Below are positions 18,016 to 26,366 of a DNA stretch of 64,000 nucleotides, one piece after another. A program made the translations under genes and the position numbers. The DNA lies in the NCBI RefSeq assembly GCF_000022325.1, contig NC_012034.1:1382501-1446500 (forward strand). The letters are read 5' to 3'. The notes below the pieces were generated by a model that did no database searches, was not told the DNA's origin, and was given only the letters and a program-made list of their open reading frames with translations. Every line of letters starts with the position of its first letter. The stretch's first letter is position 1. This DNA is from Caldicellulosiruptor bescii DSM 6725 (GTDB taxonomy: Bacteria; Bacillota; Thermoanaerobacteria; Caldicellulosiruptorales; Caldicellulosiruptoraceae).

Positions 18016-18960
18016 ATGAATGGTGTGAGTATAAAGTATTTCGTTATTACTATTGCTTCTATCTTTGTTGCTCTTGGAGTTGGGATTCTTATTGGATTTT
18101 CTGTAAATAGTGAAAAATTTGTTCAAAAACAGTTTCAGCAGCAGTTAAGCTTTATAGATAAGAATTTAGTTGAGTTAAAAAAAGAAAATGACAGGCTTTT
18201 AAAAGAGATCGATGAGTACAAAACACAAATAAATCAACTGGGAAAAATAAATAACACTCTTGTAAATGCATATCTTAAAACATGCAAAAGTAATGCAGTT
18301 GTGAGTCTCATTTTAACATCAACAGATTATTCATACAACGACCTAATAGATTTTTTGAGAAAAAACCAAATAAAGTTAGCAAGAATTGTTAAAATAAAAC
18401 GGACGTTTGTGGACGTTTTGAATAACAAGACAAACGATTTTCCGGAATACAAACTTCCGGAAGATGCAATAAATACTCTAATATTGTATGCGGTATTTGA
18501 TATGAAGGGTGAACTTTTATCAAAACTTACAGAAAAAAGATATACAGAAATAAATAGACTATCAGGAGAAATTGCCGATACAATTTTAATAGCAGGTGGA
18601 AATACCATTCAGAACGATACTTTTAACGCAATTGATAGAAGATTTATTGAAAAGTTGAGAAATATAAATGATCTCAACATTATTGGGGTTGAGCAATCAT
18701 ACAGTGAGATAAACTATTGTGAAAAGTACAAAAGCATGGGCTTAGATACAGTTGATAACGTTGATGAACTGACTGGAAAAGTTTCACTTATTGAGCTTAT
18801 AAGAGGCGGAAATGGCAATTATGGTATTAAAAAAGAAGCAAACCTTCTGATGCCTAATACTTTTACAAGTATTGATGTTTCTGAAAATTCATTGAAAAAA
18901 AGAAGAGAAAGTTTGATTGAACAATATCAAAGTTTACAGTCTGCAAATATTATTCAATAG
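18016..18960 (+). CDS. SteB/MctB-like membrane protein (copper transporter family name)
   Basis: 314 residues. One N-terminal membrane helix ('FVITIASIFVALGVGILIGF'), then a coiled coil at about 35-75, then an extracellular alpha/beta domain. This is the MctB/SteB family, annotated as copper transporter from mycobacterial MctB, though the pairing with SteA points to a cell-envelope role. The coiled coil is the likely interaction surface. The start is seven bases after the SteA stop. I would not infer copper transport here. Confidence 0.7.
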   Translation: MNGVSIKYFVITIASIFVALGVGILIGFSVNSEKFVQKQFQQQLSFIDKNLVELKKENDRLLKEIDEYKTQINQLGKINNTLVNAYLKTCKSNAVVSLILTSTDYSYNDLIDFLRKNQIKLARIVKIKRTFVDVLNNKTNDFPEYKLPEDAINTLILYAVFDMKGELLSKLTEKRYTEINRLSGEIADTILIAGGNTIQNDTFNAIDRRFIEKLRNINDLNIIGVEQSYSEINYCEKYKSMGLDTVDNVDELTGKVSLIELIRGGNGNYGIKKEANLLMPNTFTSIDVSENSLKKRRESLIEQYQSLQSANIIQ

Positions 18961-19000
18961 AGTTAGTGTTTGCAAACTTCTTACGAGAGGAAGAAAACAA

Positions 19001-19669
19001 TTGAATATAGTTGTGGTAATTCCTGTATATAATCCTCCACAATCTCTTGAAAAGCTTCTTCTGGACTTATCTAACATAAAGTTTATAAAAAATATACTTG
19101 TTATTGATGATGGTTCTGAGAAAAAAAATTTACTAAAGTGTGATAAGTGTACTATACTAAAACATGATAAAAACAAAGGCAAAGGTGCGGCTCTTAAAAC
19201 AGCATTTGAATATCTCAAAAACAAGAATTTTGATAAAATAATACTTTTAGATGGAGATATAAAAGTAAATAAAGAAGATCTGCAAGCATTTTGCGAGAAC
19301 GTATTTATTCTAAATGATAAACAAGTGGTAATTGGTTATCCTGTAAAAGTGAGAAAAAAGGGATTTGGAGTTGTCAAAAAGTTTGCTAAGTTTGTAGTGA
19401 GAATTTATACCAGAAAAGAGGTTGATCATTGTCTCAGTGGTCAGAGGATAATTCCATTTTCTGCTTTAAAAGATATTAAATATATTCCTAACAGATATGG
19501 AGTAGATATTTCAATGTTAATTGATTTTATTAAGATGGGTTATGAGATAAAAGAGGTTGAGTTTGATTTTTCACACGACGAAAAGGGAAAAAGTTTGAAA
19601 GATTTATTACATAAAATTCGACAGATGAAGGATATATTTTGGGTTTTTATTACTAAATGGAGGGCGTGA
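19001..19669 (+). CDS. Family 2 glycosyltransferase
   Basis: 222 residues from TTG 19001, preceded by GAGAGGAAG; an upstream extension would overlap the SteB-like gene. GT-A fold markers: 'VVIPVYNPPQSLEKLL' at the N-terminus, 'ILVIDDGS' and the metal-binding 'ILLDGDI'. No membrane segments. It resembles dolichyl-phosphate-sugar-synthase-like GT2 enzymes in size. Followed with a 13-base overlap by a polyprenyl-phosphate transferase-like protein, so the pair may build a lipid-linked sugar. Donor and acceptor are unknown. Confidence 0.8.
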   Translation: MNIVVVIPVYNPPQSLEKLLLDLSNIKFIKNILVIDDGSEKKNLLKCDKCTILKHDKNKGKGAALKTAFEYLKNKNFDKIILLDGDIKVNKEDLQAFCENVFILNDKQVVIGYPVKVRKKGFGVVKKFAKFVVRIYTRKEVDHCLSGQRIIPFSALKDIKYIPNRYGVDISMLIDFIKMGYEIKEVEFDFSHDEKGKSLKDLLHKIRQMKDIFWVFITKWRA

Positions 19670-20487
19670 AAAATCTGGTAAAGGATTATTTAATTTTTTG
19701 TGGTTTCGAAATAGCGATGCTAATTCTTTCCACTTTTTATCTTAAAAAATACAATCTTTTGTTGAAAGAAAATTTTAGAGGTAAGAAAATCCCGTGTTGT
19801 ATGGGGATTATTTTGTCGCTGAGTTGGGTTATATATTTATTACAGATATTTTTTCATAATTCAAATGCAAAATGGTTAGTTTTAGCTATTTCGATGTGGT
19901 TCATATCCTTTATAGGTTTGTTGGACGACATTTTTGGTGACAATAAAAGCAAAGGTTTTAAAGGACATGTTATAAGATTTATAAAAGATGGTGAATTTTC
20001 AACTGGACTATTAAAAATGGTGTCAGTGCCAGTTGTAATTTTTATGTCAAGCGTCATTTTGCAAAAAGAAATAGTCGAATCAGTGTTTTATGCTATTTTC
20101 GGTTCACTGTGTGTTAATCTCTTTAACCTGTTTGACCTTCGACCTGGCAGATGCATAAAAGTGCTATGGATATTTGTTATGTTGTTGAGTTTTTTTATGC
20201 ATTTTGACAGTACGGCAGTTGTGCTTTTTGCTTTAACCATTCCGTTTTTCATAGGTGATTTAAGAGAATTTTATATGCTTGGAGATGCCGGCTCTAATGC
20301 GATAGGGTATCTGTTCTTTCTGTTTTTGACAAATAGCTATTCAAAAACTTACAATTCGCCTTTGATATGGGTTGCGTTTGTAGTTGTTTTCGGACTCAAT
20401 GTTTTATCTGAACACATCTCGTTTTCAAAGGTTATTGAAAAAAATACACTTTTAAATTTAATAGATATGTTAGGGCGAAAAAATTAA
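19657..20487 (+). CDS. MraY/WecA-like polyprenyl-phosphate sugar-phosphate transferase
   Basis: 276 residues with about nine membrane helices. Family motifs are modified but recognisable: 'IGLLDDIFGD' (the DD motif), 'NLFNLFDLRPGR' (equivalent of NxxNxxDGxDG) and 'LGDAGSNAIGY' (GDxGS). It should move a sugar phosphate from a UDP-sugar onto undecaprenyl phosphate. It ends the SteA-SteB-GT2 cluster. The changed DGLDG-like motif could mean a different acceptor or donor from MraY; the real mraY is not in this window. Confidence 0.7.
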   Translation: MEGVKNLVKDYLIFCGFEIAMLILSTFYLKKYNLLLKENFRGKKIPCCMGIILSLSWVIYLLQIFFHNSNAKWLVLAISMWFISFIGLLDDIFGDNKSKGFKGHVIRFIKDGEFSTGLLKMVSVPVVIFMSSVILQKEIVESVFYAIFGSLCVNLFNLFDLRPGRCIKVLWIFVMLLSFFMHFDSTAVVLFALTIPFFIGDLREFYMLGDAGSNAIGYLFFLFLTNSYSKTYNSPLIWVAFVVVFGLNVLSEHISFSKVIEKNTLLNLIDMLGRKN

Positions 20488-20491
20488 TAAC

Positions 20492-20520
20492 TTGAATTTA
20501 TTTTTCGGATATTGTAATAT
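20492..20520 (+). promoter_or_regulatory. Putative promoter for speE-speB
   Basis: TTGAAT (20492-20497) and TAATAT (20515-20520) separated by 17 bases, 43 bases before the speE start. Both hexamers are close to sigma-A consensus. It sits in the only gap between the PNPT gene and speE. Confidence 0.5.
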
Positions 20521-20563
20521 ATTCACTGTTGTTTAAAGTTTTCGGCAAGGAGGTAAATAGAAA

Positions 20564-21400
20564 TTGGCTGAGATGGAACTTTGGTTTACCGAGCAACAGA
20601 CTCCTGACTTGGGATTTACATGCAAGATAACAAAAACCATCTACACAGCAAAGACTCAATACCAAGACTTAGCAATACTTGAAACAAAACAGTTTGGCAG
20701 GATGCTTGTACTGGACGGTGCTGTTCAGACAACAATTGCAGATGAATTTTGTTACCATGAGTTAATTTCTCATGTTCCTTTATTCACCCATCCAAATCCC
20801 AAAAAGGTTGCTGTCATAGGTGGGGGAGACGGAGGAGTTATTAGAGAAATTCTCAAACATGACGAGGTTGAAAAGGCATATTTAATAGAGATTGATAGAG
20901 AAGTTATAGAAGCAAGCAAGAAATACCTTCCTGAGATAAGTTGTGCGCTTGATGATGAAAGGGCAGAGGTCATTATAACCGATGGAATAAAATTTGTATC
21001 CGAGAACAAAAATATGTTTGATGTTATAATTGTGGATTCAACAGACCCTGTTGGTCCTGCAGTGGGACTTTTTCAAGATAGTTTTTATAAGGCAGTGTTT
21101 GAATGCTTAAAAGAAGATGGGCTTTTTGTTGCACAGACCGAGTCGCCTTTTTATGATCAGGACCTGATAAAAAATGTATTTCACGCTGTGAAGTCCATTT
21201 TCCCAATAACAAGACTTTATCTTGGATTTATTCCAACGTATCCGAGCGGACTTTGGAGTTTTACTCTTGGTTCTAAAAAGTATGACCCACTTGAGGTAGA
21301 TGTTTCAAGGATAAAAAGGATTGATACAAAGTATTACAATCCAGAGTTGCATAAAGCTCTATTTGCACTGCCAACTTTTGTTCAAGAAATTATAAAGTAA
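20564..21400 (+). CDS. speE: Spermidine synthase (polyamine aminopropyltransferase)
   Basis: 278 residues. '[18 protein letters not shown]' is the decarboxylated-SAM binding loop. Catalytic and substrate residues are in 'DGAVQTT', 'YHELISHVP' and '[14 protein letters not shown]'. It transfers aminopropyl groups to putrescine in the cytosol, giving spermidine and methylthioadenosine. The latter feeds methionine salvage, for which mtnA lies at the window end. TTG start with AAGGAGG ten bases upstream; an ATG nine bases later is possible. Followed by speB, giving an arginine-agmatine-putrescine-spermidine route. Confidence 0.95.
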   Translation: MAEMELWFTEQQTPDLGFTCKITKTIYTAKTQYQDLAILETKQFGRMLVLDGAVQTTIADEFCYHELISHVPLFTHPNPKKVAVIGGGDGGVIREILKHDEVEKAYLIEIDREVIEASKKYLPEISCALDDERAEVIITDGIKFVSENKNMFDVIIVDSTDPVGPAVGLFQDSFYKAVFECLKEDGLFVAQTESPFYDQDLIKNVFHAVKSIFPITRLYLGFIPTYPSGLWSFTLGSKKYDPLEVDVSRIKRIDTKYYNPELHKALFALPTFVQEIIK

Positions 21401-21417
21401 AAAAGGGGTTAAAATGA

Positions 21418-22275
21418 ATGAGTTTTAATCTCTACAAACCCTTTTTCCTATGTGCTTCAGAGAAGTACGAAGATAGTCTCATAGTTTTAGCAGGAATTCC
21501 TATGGATTTCACAGTAAGCTTTAAACCTGGCTCGCGTTTTGCTCCTGCAAAAATAAGAGAAGTGTCAATAGAGCTGGAAGAGTATTCTATCTATCAAGAC
21601 AAAAGCCTGTATGATAAGACCTTTTGTGATATGGGAGATTTAGAGCTTCCTTTTGGAAATATCGAAAAAAGTATTGAGACAATATACCAGTTTGCTTGTA
21701 AGTTGTTTGAAGATAATAAAGTTCCTATTTTCTTAGGCGGTGAACATCTAATCAGCTTTCCTCTCATAAAAGCGGCGGCAAATTCAAATGGTAAAGAGTT
21801 TTATGTTCTTCACTTTGATGCTCATGCTGATATGAGAGAGGAGTATCTTGGCGAAAAGTTTTCGCATGCAACTGTTATGAGAAGAGTGGGTGAGGTAATA
21901 GGTTTTAAGAATATATACCAGTTTGGTATAAGGTCGGGGTCTAAAGAAGAGATTGAATTTGCAAGAAGAGATAGCAATCTTTATTTTATCAACAAGTGGA
22001 ATGATATTAATAATGTTATTAAAGATTTGAATGGTAAGAAGGTATATCTCTCGATAGATATAGACGTGTTTGATCCGGCTTTTGCCCCTGGTACAGGAAC
22101 ACCAGAACCAGGCGGAATTTTATCTTCAGACTTTTTTGAGATTTTACTTAAATTAAAAGACCTTAACATAATAGGAGCAGACATAGTAGAGGTTGCTCCA
22201 TATTATGATATTTCTGATAGAACAGCACTACTTGCTGCAAAGATAGTAAGAGAGCTGATATTGATGATTGAATAA
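21418..22275 (+). CDS. speB: Agmatinase (ureohydrolase family)
   Basis: 285 residues. Binuclear Mn site motifs: 'GGEHLISF', 'FDAHADMREE' and 'SIDIDVFDPAFAPGTGTPEP', with conserved His and Asp ligands. It hydrolyses agmatine to putrescine and urea. AAAGGGG precedes the second of two close ATGs. It ends the two-gene polyamine operon and is followed by a long stem terminator. Confidence 0.92.
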   Translation: MSFNLYKPFFLCASEKYEDSLIVLAGIPMDFTVSFKPGSRFAPAKIREVSIELEEYSIYQDKSLYDKTFCDMGDLELPFGNIEKSIETIYQFACKLFEDNKVPIFLGGEHLISFPLIKAAANSNGKEFYVLHFDAHADMREEYLGEKFSHATVMRRVGEVIGFKNIYQFGIRSGSKEEIEFARRDSNLYFINKWNDINNVIKDLNGKKVYLSIDIDVFDPAFAPGTGTPEPGGILSSDFFEILLKLKDLNIIGADIVEVAPYYDISDRTALLAAKIVRELILMIE

Positions 22276-22305
22276 AAAGTATAAATTATGCATTAAAAAA
22301 TAACA

Positions 22306-22366
22306 GGGTGTGGACCACTTATAAAATAGTACTTTTTCAAAGTCCACACCCTCATTTTGTTTTTTC
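22306..22366 (+). terminator. Terminator after speB
   Basis: A perfect ten-base stem GGGTGTGGAC/GTCCACACCC (22306-22315 and 22342-22351) with a 26-base AT-rich loop, followed by a T-rich tail. The loop is long for an intrinsic terminator, but position and tail fit. Confidence 0.75.
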
Positions 22367-22376
22367 AATTTTTTTC

Positions 22377-22405
22377 TTGCTAAAAATATTTGGATGTTAT
22401 AAAAT
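22377..22405 (+). promoter_or_regulatory. Putative promoter for the carboxyltransferase operon
   Basis: TTGCTA (22377-22382) and TAAAAT (22400-22405), 17-base spacing, 72 bases before the mmdA-like start. Confidence 0.4.
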
Positions 22406-22476
22406 AGAAATTAGCATAATATATTAATACCAGATATTAATACTACATGATAAATCACCTTTGAGGAGGATTTTTA

Positions 22477-24021
22477 ATGACAAACAAGCTCAGAGAGCTC
22501 AAGCAAAAGAGAGAAAGAATACTAAAGCTTGGTGGAGAAGATAAAATAAAAAAACAGCATGATAGCAAAAAACTTACTTGTAGAGAGAGAATAGAATATT
22601 TACTTGACCCTGGAAGCTTCAATGAAATAGATATGTTTGTTGAACACAGATGTCAAGAATTTGATATGAAAGATACATTTGTCCCCTGTGATGGTGTTGT
22701 AACGGGTTATGGAACAATCAATGGCAGAAAAGTTTTTGTTTATGCTCAAGATTTTACTTCGATAGGCGGTTCTCTTGGCGAGATGCATGCAAAAAAGATT
22801 TGTAAAGTTTTGGACTTAGCATTAAAATATGGTTGTCCAGTGATAGGTATAAATGATTCTGGTGGTGCAAGAATTCAAGAAGGTGTTGATGCATTAGCAG
22901 GATATGGTGAAATCTTCTATAGAAATACCATGGCATCAGGTGTAATTCCACAAATTGCAGCTATAATGGGACCTTGTGCAGGTGGAGCTGTATACTCTCC
23001 TGCTATTATGGATTTTATTTTTATGGTGGACAAAACCAGCCAAATGTTTGTTACAGGACCTCAGGTTATAAAAGCTGTGACTGGAGAGGAGATATCCTTT
23101 GAAGAGCTTGGTGGCGCTTACACTCACAGCTCAAAGAGTGGAGTTGCTCATTTTATTGCAGAGGATGAGTATCACCTACTTGATATGATAAAGTATTTAT
23201 TGTCGTTTATACCTTCAAATAACATGGAAGACCCACCTTTTATAATGTCATCTGATTCAGAAAAAAGATTTGTTCCCGAGCTCGAAAATATAATTCCGCA
23301 AGAGCCAAACAAAGCTTATGATGTAAAAGAAATAATTTATAAAGTAGTAGACAACCAAGAATTTTTAGAAGTACAACCTTATTTTGCTCAAAATGCTGTT
23401 GTAGGATTTGGTAGAATAGGGGGCTTTAGCGTAGGAATTGTAGCAAATCAGCCCAAAGTGAACGCTGGAGTGCTTGATTATGATTCGTCTGACAAGATAG
23501 CACGATTTGTAAGATTTTGTGATGCTTTTAATATTCCCATAATAACATTTACAGACGTGCCTGGATTTTTGCCAGGTGTTAACCAAGAGCACAATGGAAT
23601 AATTCGTCATGGGGCTAAGGTTTTGTATGCATACTCAGAGGCAACAGTTCCAAAGATAAATGTAATTTTGAGAAAAGCATATGGTGGGGCTTACATTGCA
23701 ATGAGCAGCAAACACATTGGTGCAGACTTTGTGTTTGCATGGCCAACTGCCGAGATAGCTGTTATGGGACCAGATGGCGCAGCAAATATTATATTTAGAA
23801 AAGAGATACAAAGCGCTCAAAATCCCGAAGAGGAAAGAAAAAGAAGGATAGAAGAGTATACTCAAAAGTTTGCAAATCCATACATTGCAGCTGCCCGTGG
23901 GTATGTTGACGATGTGATTGAGCCACAGCTTACCCGTAACAAAATCATTGAGGCGCTCAAAATTTCCATTACAAAAAGAGAGCAAAGGCCCCCAAAAAAG
24001 CATGGCAATATTCCATTATAA
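22477..24021 (+). CDS. Acyl-CoA carboxyltransferase subunit (MmdA / transcarboxylase 12S-like)
   Basis: 514 residues, the usual size of the fused alpha/beta carboxyltransferase. N-terminal half has 'INDSGGARIQEGVDALAGYGEIF' type oxyanion-hole glycine motif ('SGGARIQEG') and 'GPCAGGAVYSPA'. The C-terminal half has 'FTDVPGFLPGVNQEHNGI' ('DVPGFLPG') and 'AYGGAYIAM'. It transfers CO2 between biotin and methylmalonyl-CoA or propionyl-CoA. The operon also holds a biotin carrier and a pyruvate/oxaloacetate carboxyltransferase, but no biotin carboxylase and no membrane decarboxylase beta subunit. Together these match the transcarboxylase subunit set. GAGGAGG precedes the ATG. Confidence 0.85.
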   Translation: MTNKLRELKQKRERILKLGGEDKIKKQHDSKKLTCRERIEYLLDPGSFNEIDMFVEHRCQEFDMKDTFVPCDGVVTGYGTINGRKVFVYAQDFTSIGGSLGEMHAKKICKVLDLALKYGCPVIGINDSGGARIQEGVDALAGYGEIFYRNTMASGVIPQIAAIMGPCAGGAVYSPAIMDFIFMVDKTSQMFVTGPQVIKAVTGEEISFEELGGAYTHSSKSGVAHFIAEDEYHLLDMIKYLLSFIPSNNMEDPPFIMSSDSEKRFVPELENIIPQEPNKAYDVKEIIYKVVDNQEFLEVQPYFAQNAVVGFGRIGGFSVGIVANQPKVNAGVLDYDSSDKIARFVRFCDAFNIPIITFTDVPGFLPGVNQEHNGIIRHGAKVLYAYSEATVPKINVILRKAYGGAYIAMSSKHIGADFVFAWPTAEIAVMGPDGAANIIFRKEIQSAQNPEEERKRRIEEYTQKFANPYIAAARGYVDDVIEPQLTRNKIIEALKISITKREQRPPKKHGNIPL

Positions 24022-24057
24022 AATGTATTTTTGTAAAAAAAGGAGAGTGTTTTAAAA

Positions 24058-24249
24058 ATGTATGCTCAGGTCAGTACTATTTCAACCATTACAAAAGAAG
24101 AACTTGCTTGTATTTGTGCATGTCTGCACATTGTGATGGGTGAAGGTCAATATAAAATTACCAACATAACTAAACAGCAAAACAAGTGGGTCAAAGGTGC
24201 AAGAGAAATGATGCTCAATCAGTCACAGATGTTTTATAGATGGAGGTAA
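24058..24249 (+). CDS. Small OadG-like protein without membrane segment
   Basis: 63 residues. 'ITKEELACICACLHIVMG' plus a C-terminal 'WVKGAREMMLNQSQMFYR' resemble the cytoplasmic C-terminal part of OadG/MmdD gamma or delta subunits (pattern ee.a.I.aai.....W...gR...m..R). The N-terminal membrane helix of OadG is absent. Strong site AAAGGAGAG upstream, and position between mmdA and the biotin carrier is that of the gamma/delta subunit. It may be an assembly or linker subunit of a soluble complex. Family placement is from pattern recall, so moderate confidence. Confidence 0.6.
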   Translation: MYAQVSTISTITKEELACICACLHIVMGEGQYKITNITKQQNKWVKGAREMMLNQSQMFYRWR

Positions 24250-24257
24250 AGCTTGTG

Positions 24258-24641
24258 ATGAGAAAGTTCAAGGTGAAGATCAATAGCCAAGAATTTGTTG
24301 TAGAAGTGGAAGAAATAGGAGTTGAAAATGCTACTTCTGTCGTGCCAAGGCCTAAGATTGGCCATTTTGAGCCAAAACAGGAAAAACATGAGGATAAAAC
24401 AAAACAAAGCCCTGTACTTTCTTCTGATAAAAATTCGGTTGTTGCCCAGCTTCCGGGTACTATTGTAAGGCTGCTAAAAAGTGAAGGTGATGTTGTTGAT
24501 GCAAATGAACCTGTTTTAATTCTTGAAGCCATGAAAATGGAAAATGAAATAACTGCACCTGTCAAAGGAAAAATTAAAAGAATACATGTAAAGGAAGGGC
24601 AGAAGGTAGCAAAAGGAGATTTGCTATTTGAAATAGAGTAA
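24258..24641 (+). CDS. Biotin carboxyl carrier protein (transcarboxylase 1.3S / MmdC-like)
   Basis: 127 residues. C-terminal biotinyl domain with the 'EAMKMENEI' motif, in which the Lys receives biotin. A charged, proline-poor linker precedes it and a short N-terminal domain ('MRKFKVKINSQEFVVEVEE') begins the protein. It shuttles carboxyl groups between the two carboxyltransferases encoded on either side. GGAGG lies 11 bases before this ATG; a GTG one codon earlier is equally possible. Confidence 0.9.
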   Translation: MRKFKVKINSQEFVVEVEEIGVENATSVVPRPKIGHFEPKQEKHEDKTKQSPVLSSDKNSVVAQLPGTIVRLLKSEGDVVDANEPVLILEAMKMENEITAPVKGKIKRIHVKEGQKVAKGDLLFEIE

Positions 24642-24669
24642 GAAAAATTTTCTGGAGGTTTTAAAAATA

Positions 24670-26061
24670 ATGGGGGTAAAAATAACAGAAACAATACTCA
24701 GAGATGCTCATCAGTCACTCATTGCAACCCGCATGACAACTGAACAGATGCTTGAGATTGCTCCTGTGCTTGACCAAGTTGGTTATTATTCGGTTGAGTG
24801 CTGGGGCGGTGCTACATTTGATGCGTGTCTGAGGTTTTTCAATGAAGACCCATGGGAAAGATTAAAAAGACTGAGAACTGCTTTTAAAAAGACAAAGCTC
24901 CAGATGCTTCTTCGAGGACAAAATCTTGTTGGGTATAGACATTATTCTGATGATGTTGTTGAAGAGTTTGTAAAAAAGGCCATATACTATGGCATTGATA
25001 TTATAAGAATATTTGATGCACTTAATGACATCCGGAATATTGAAATGGCTCTAAAAATAACAAAAAAAGAAAAAGGACATGCCCAGGTTGCCATATCATA
25101 CACTGTCTCACCTTATCATACTATTGAAAACTATGTAAATTTGGCAAAACAAATAGAAGAACTTGGGGCAGACTCAATTTGTATAAAAGACATGGCTGGG
25201 CTTCTCTCTCCATTTGATGCTTATAAACTTGTAAAAGCGTTAAAAGAGCAGGTAAAACTTCCTATTCATCTTCATACACACTACACCACAGGATTTGGAT
25301 CAATGACATATTTGAAAGCTGTCGAAGCAGGTGTGGATGGTATTGACACGGCTTTATCTCCGCTTGCACTGGGCACATCCCAGCCTCCAACCGAAACAAT
25401 TGTATATGCACTTGAAAATACAGAATATGCTCCAAAACTTGATTTAGAAAAGATCAACGAGGCAAGCGAATATTTTAAAGTACTCAGAGAAGAATATATA
25501 AGAAAAGGGCTTCTTGACCCGAAAGTATTAAGTGTTGATATAAACGCTCTTCATTATCAAATACCTGGTGGAATGCTATCAAATCTTATTTCTCAGCTAA
25601 AAGAACAAGGGCAGGAAGACAAGTTAGATGAGGTTTTAAAAGAGGTACCTGAGGTTCGAAAAGATTTTGGATATCCGCCACTTGTAACTCCTACGAGTCA
25701 AATTGTGGGAACACAAGCTGTTTTGAATGTTATAGCAGGTGAGAGATACAAACTTGTCACAAAAGAAACAAAAGCATATTTTAAAGGTGAGTATGGGAAA
25801 CCTCCAGCTCCTGTGAATGAAGAGGTAAAAAGAAAAATCTTGAAAGACGAAAAAGAGATAACCTGCAGACCTGCAGATTTGATTTTGCCAGAGCTTGAAA
25901 ATGCAAAAGAAAAGATTAAGGAGTATATTGAAAATGATACTGATGTGGTAACTTACTGTTTATTCCCTCAACTTGCAGAAAATTTTTTCAAATTAAGGTT
26001 CGCAAAAAAATACAAGGTTGACGCTGATCTTGTTCAGGGTAACAAAGTGTATCCTGTGTAA
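24670..26061 (+). CDS. Pyruvate/oxaloacetate carboxyltransferase (OadA N-terminal / transcarboxylase 5S / PycB-like)
   Basis: 463 residues: a TIM-barrel carboxyltransferase followed by the conserved carboxylase domain, with no C-terminal biotin domain. 'TILRDAHQSLIATRM' (metal Asp and His), 'ECWGGATFDACLRF', 'LRGQNLVGY' and 'LHTHYTTG' (metal-binding His pair) are present; the biotinylation site is supplied by the separate carrier upstream. It interconverts pyruvate plus carboxybiotin with oxaloacetate. Together with the MmdA-like subunit this could carry out methylmalonyl-CoA:pyruvate transcarboxylation. Oxaloacetate decarboxylase alpha is the alternative, but oadB is not here. Confidence 0.87.
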   Translation: MGVKITETILRDAHQSLIATRMTTEQMLEIAPVLDQVGYYSVECWGGATFDACLRFFNEDPWERLKRLRTAFKKTKLQMLLRGQNLVGYRHYSDDVVEEFVKKAIYYGIDIIRIFDALNDIRNIEMALKITKKEKGHAQVAISYTVSPYHTIENYVNLAKQIEELGADSICIKDMAGLLSPFDAYKLVKALKEQVKLPIHLHTHYTTGFGSMTYLKAVEAGVDGIDTALSPLALGTSQPPTETIVYALENTEYAPKLDLEKINEASEYFKVLREEYIRKGLLDPKVLSVDINALHYQIPGGMLSNLISQLKEQGQEDKLDEVLKEVPEVRKDFGYPPLVTPTSQIVGTQAVLNVIAGERYKLVTKETKAYFKGEYGKPPAPVNEEVKRKILKDEKEITCRPADLILPELENAKEKIKEYIENDTDVVTYCLFPQLAENFFKLRFAKKYKVDADLVQGNKVYPV

Positions 26062-26064
26062 AAT

Positions 26065-26099
26065 AAGGAAGGACATAAAATAGTGTTCTTCCTTTTTTT
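26065..26099 (+). terminator. Terminator after the carboxyltransferase operon
   Basis: Stem AAGGAAG/CTTCCTT extended by GACA/TGTT with one G-U pair, a seven-base loop, then a T run. Confidence 0.8.
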
Positions 26100-26114
26100 C
26101 TTTATAAAATGCTC

Positions 26115-26143
26115 TTATAAGAATATAAGCATTGTGATATAAT
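26115..26143 (+). promoter_or_regulatory. Extended -10 promoter before the DUF4264 gene
   Basis: TGATATAAT at 26135-26143 is a perfect extended -10. TTATAA lies 17 bases upstream as a weak -35. It follows the previous terminator and precedes the DUF4264-rpiR unit. Confidence 0.6.
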
Positions 26144-26188
26144 TAATTAAAAAGATAACAAAAAACGAATAGGATGTGGGATTTAAAA

Positions 26189-26353
26189 ATGGAAAACGAA
26201 AAGCTTGAACTTATCTCTTCAATGGAATTTGAAGAAAATGTTCCAATCTATAAAATAATAGATTTTCTTAATAAAAGTTTGAAAGACAAAAATATTATTG
26301 TGGGGCTTTCAAGAAACCACAATAAGATTGTTATAAGTATATACCAAACATAA
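26189..26353 (+). CDS. Small DUF4264 (YpmA-like) protein
   Basis: A 54-residue protein: 'MENEKLELISSMEF', 'YKIIDFLNKSLKDKNIIVGL' and the ending 'NKIVISIYQT'. The pattern of 'Y.i.d.LN..Lk......gL' and a C-terminal 'm.itIY.T' fits the YpmA/DUF4264 family of Firmicutes, whose function is unknown. It lies between an extended -10 promoter and the rpiR start, whose ribosome-binding site overlaps this stop codon. It is short and easily missed. Confidence 0.7.
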   Translation: MENEKLELISSMEFEENVPIYKIIDFLNKSLKDKNIIVGLSRNHNKIVISIYQT

Positions 26354-26366
26354 GGAGAAATGCAAA

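Noticed and set aside
18016..18960. Copper transporter MctB
   Set aside because: The family name derives from mycobacteria; one membrane helix and pairing with SteA argue for an envelope role, and no copper motifs are seen.
22276..22476. Riboswitch before the carboxyltransferase operon
   Set aside because: The stem at 22306 belongs to the speB terminator; the remaining 110 bases are AT-rich with no conserved riboswitch elements seen.
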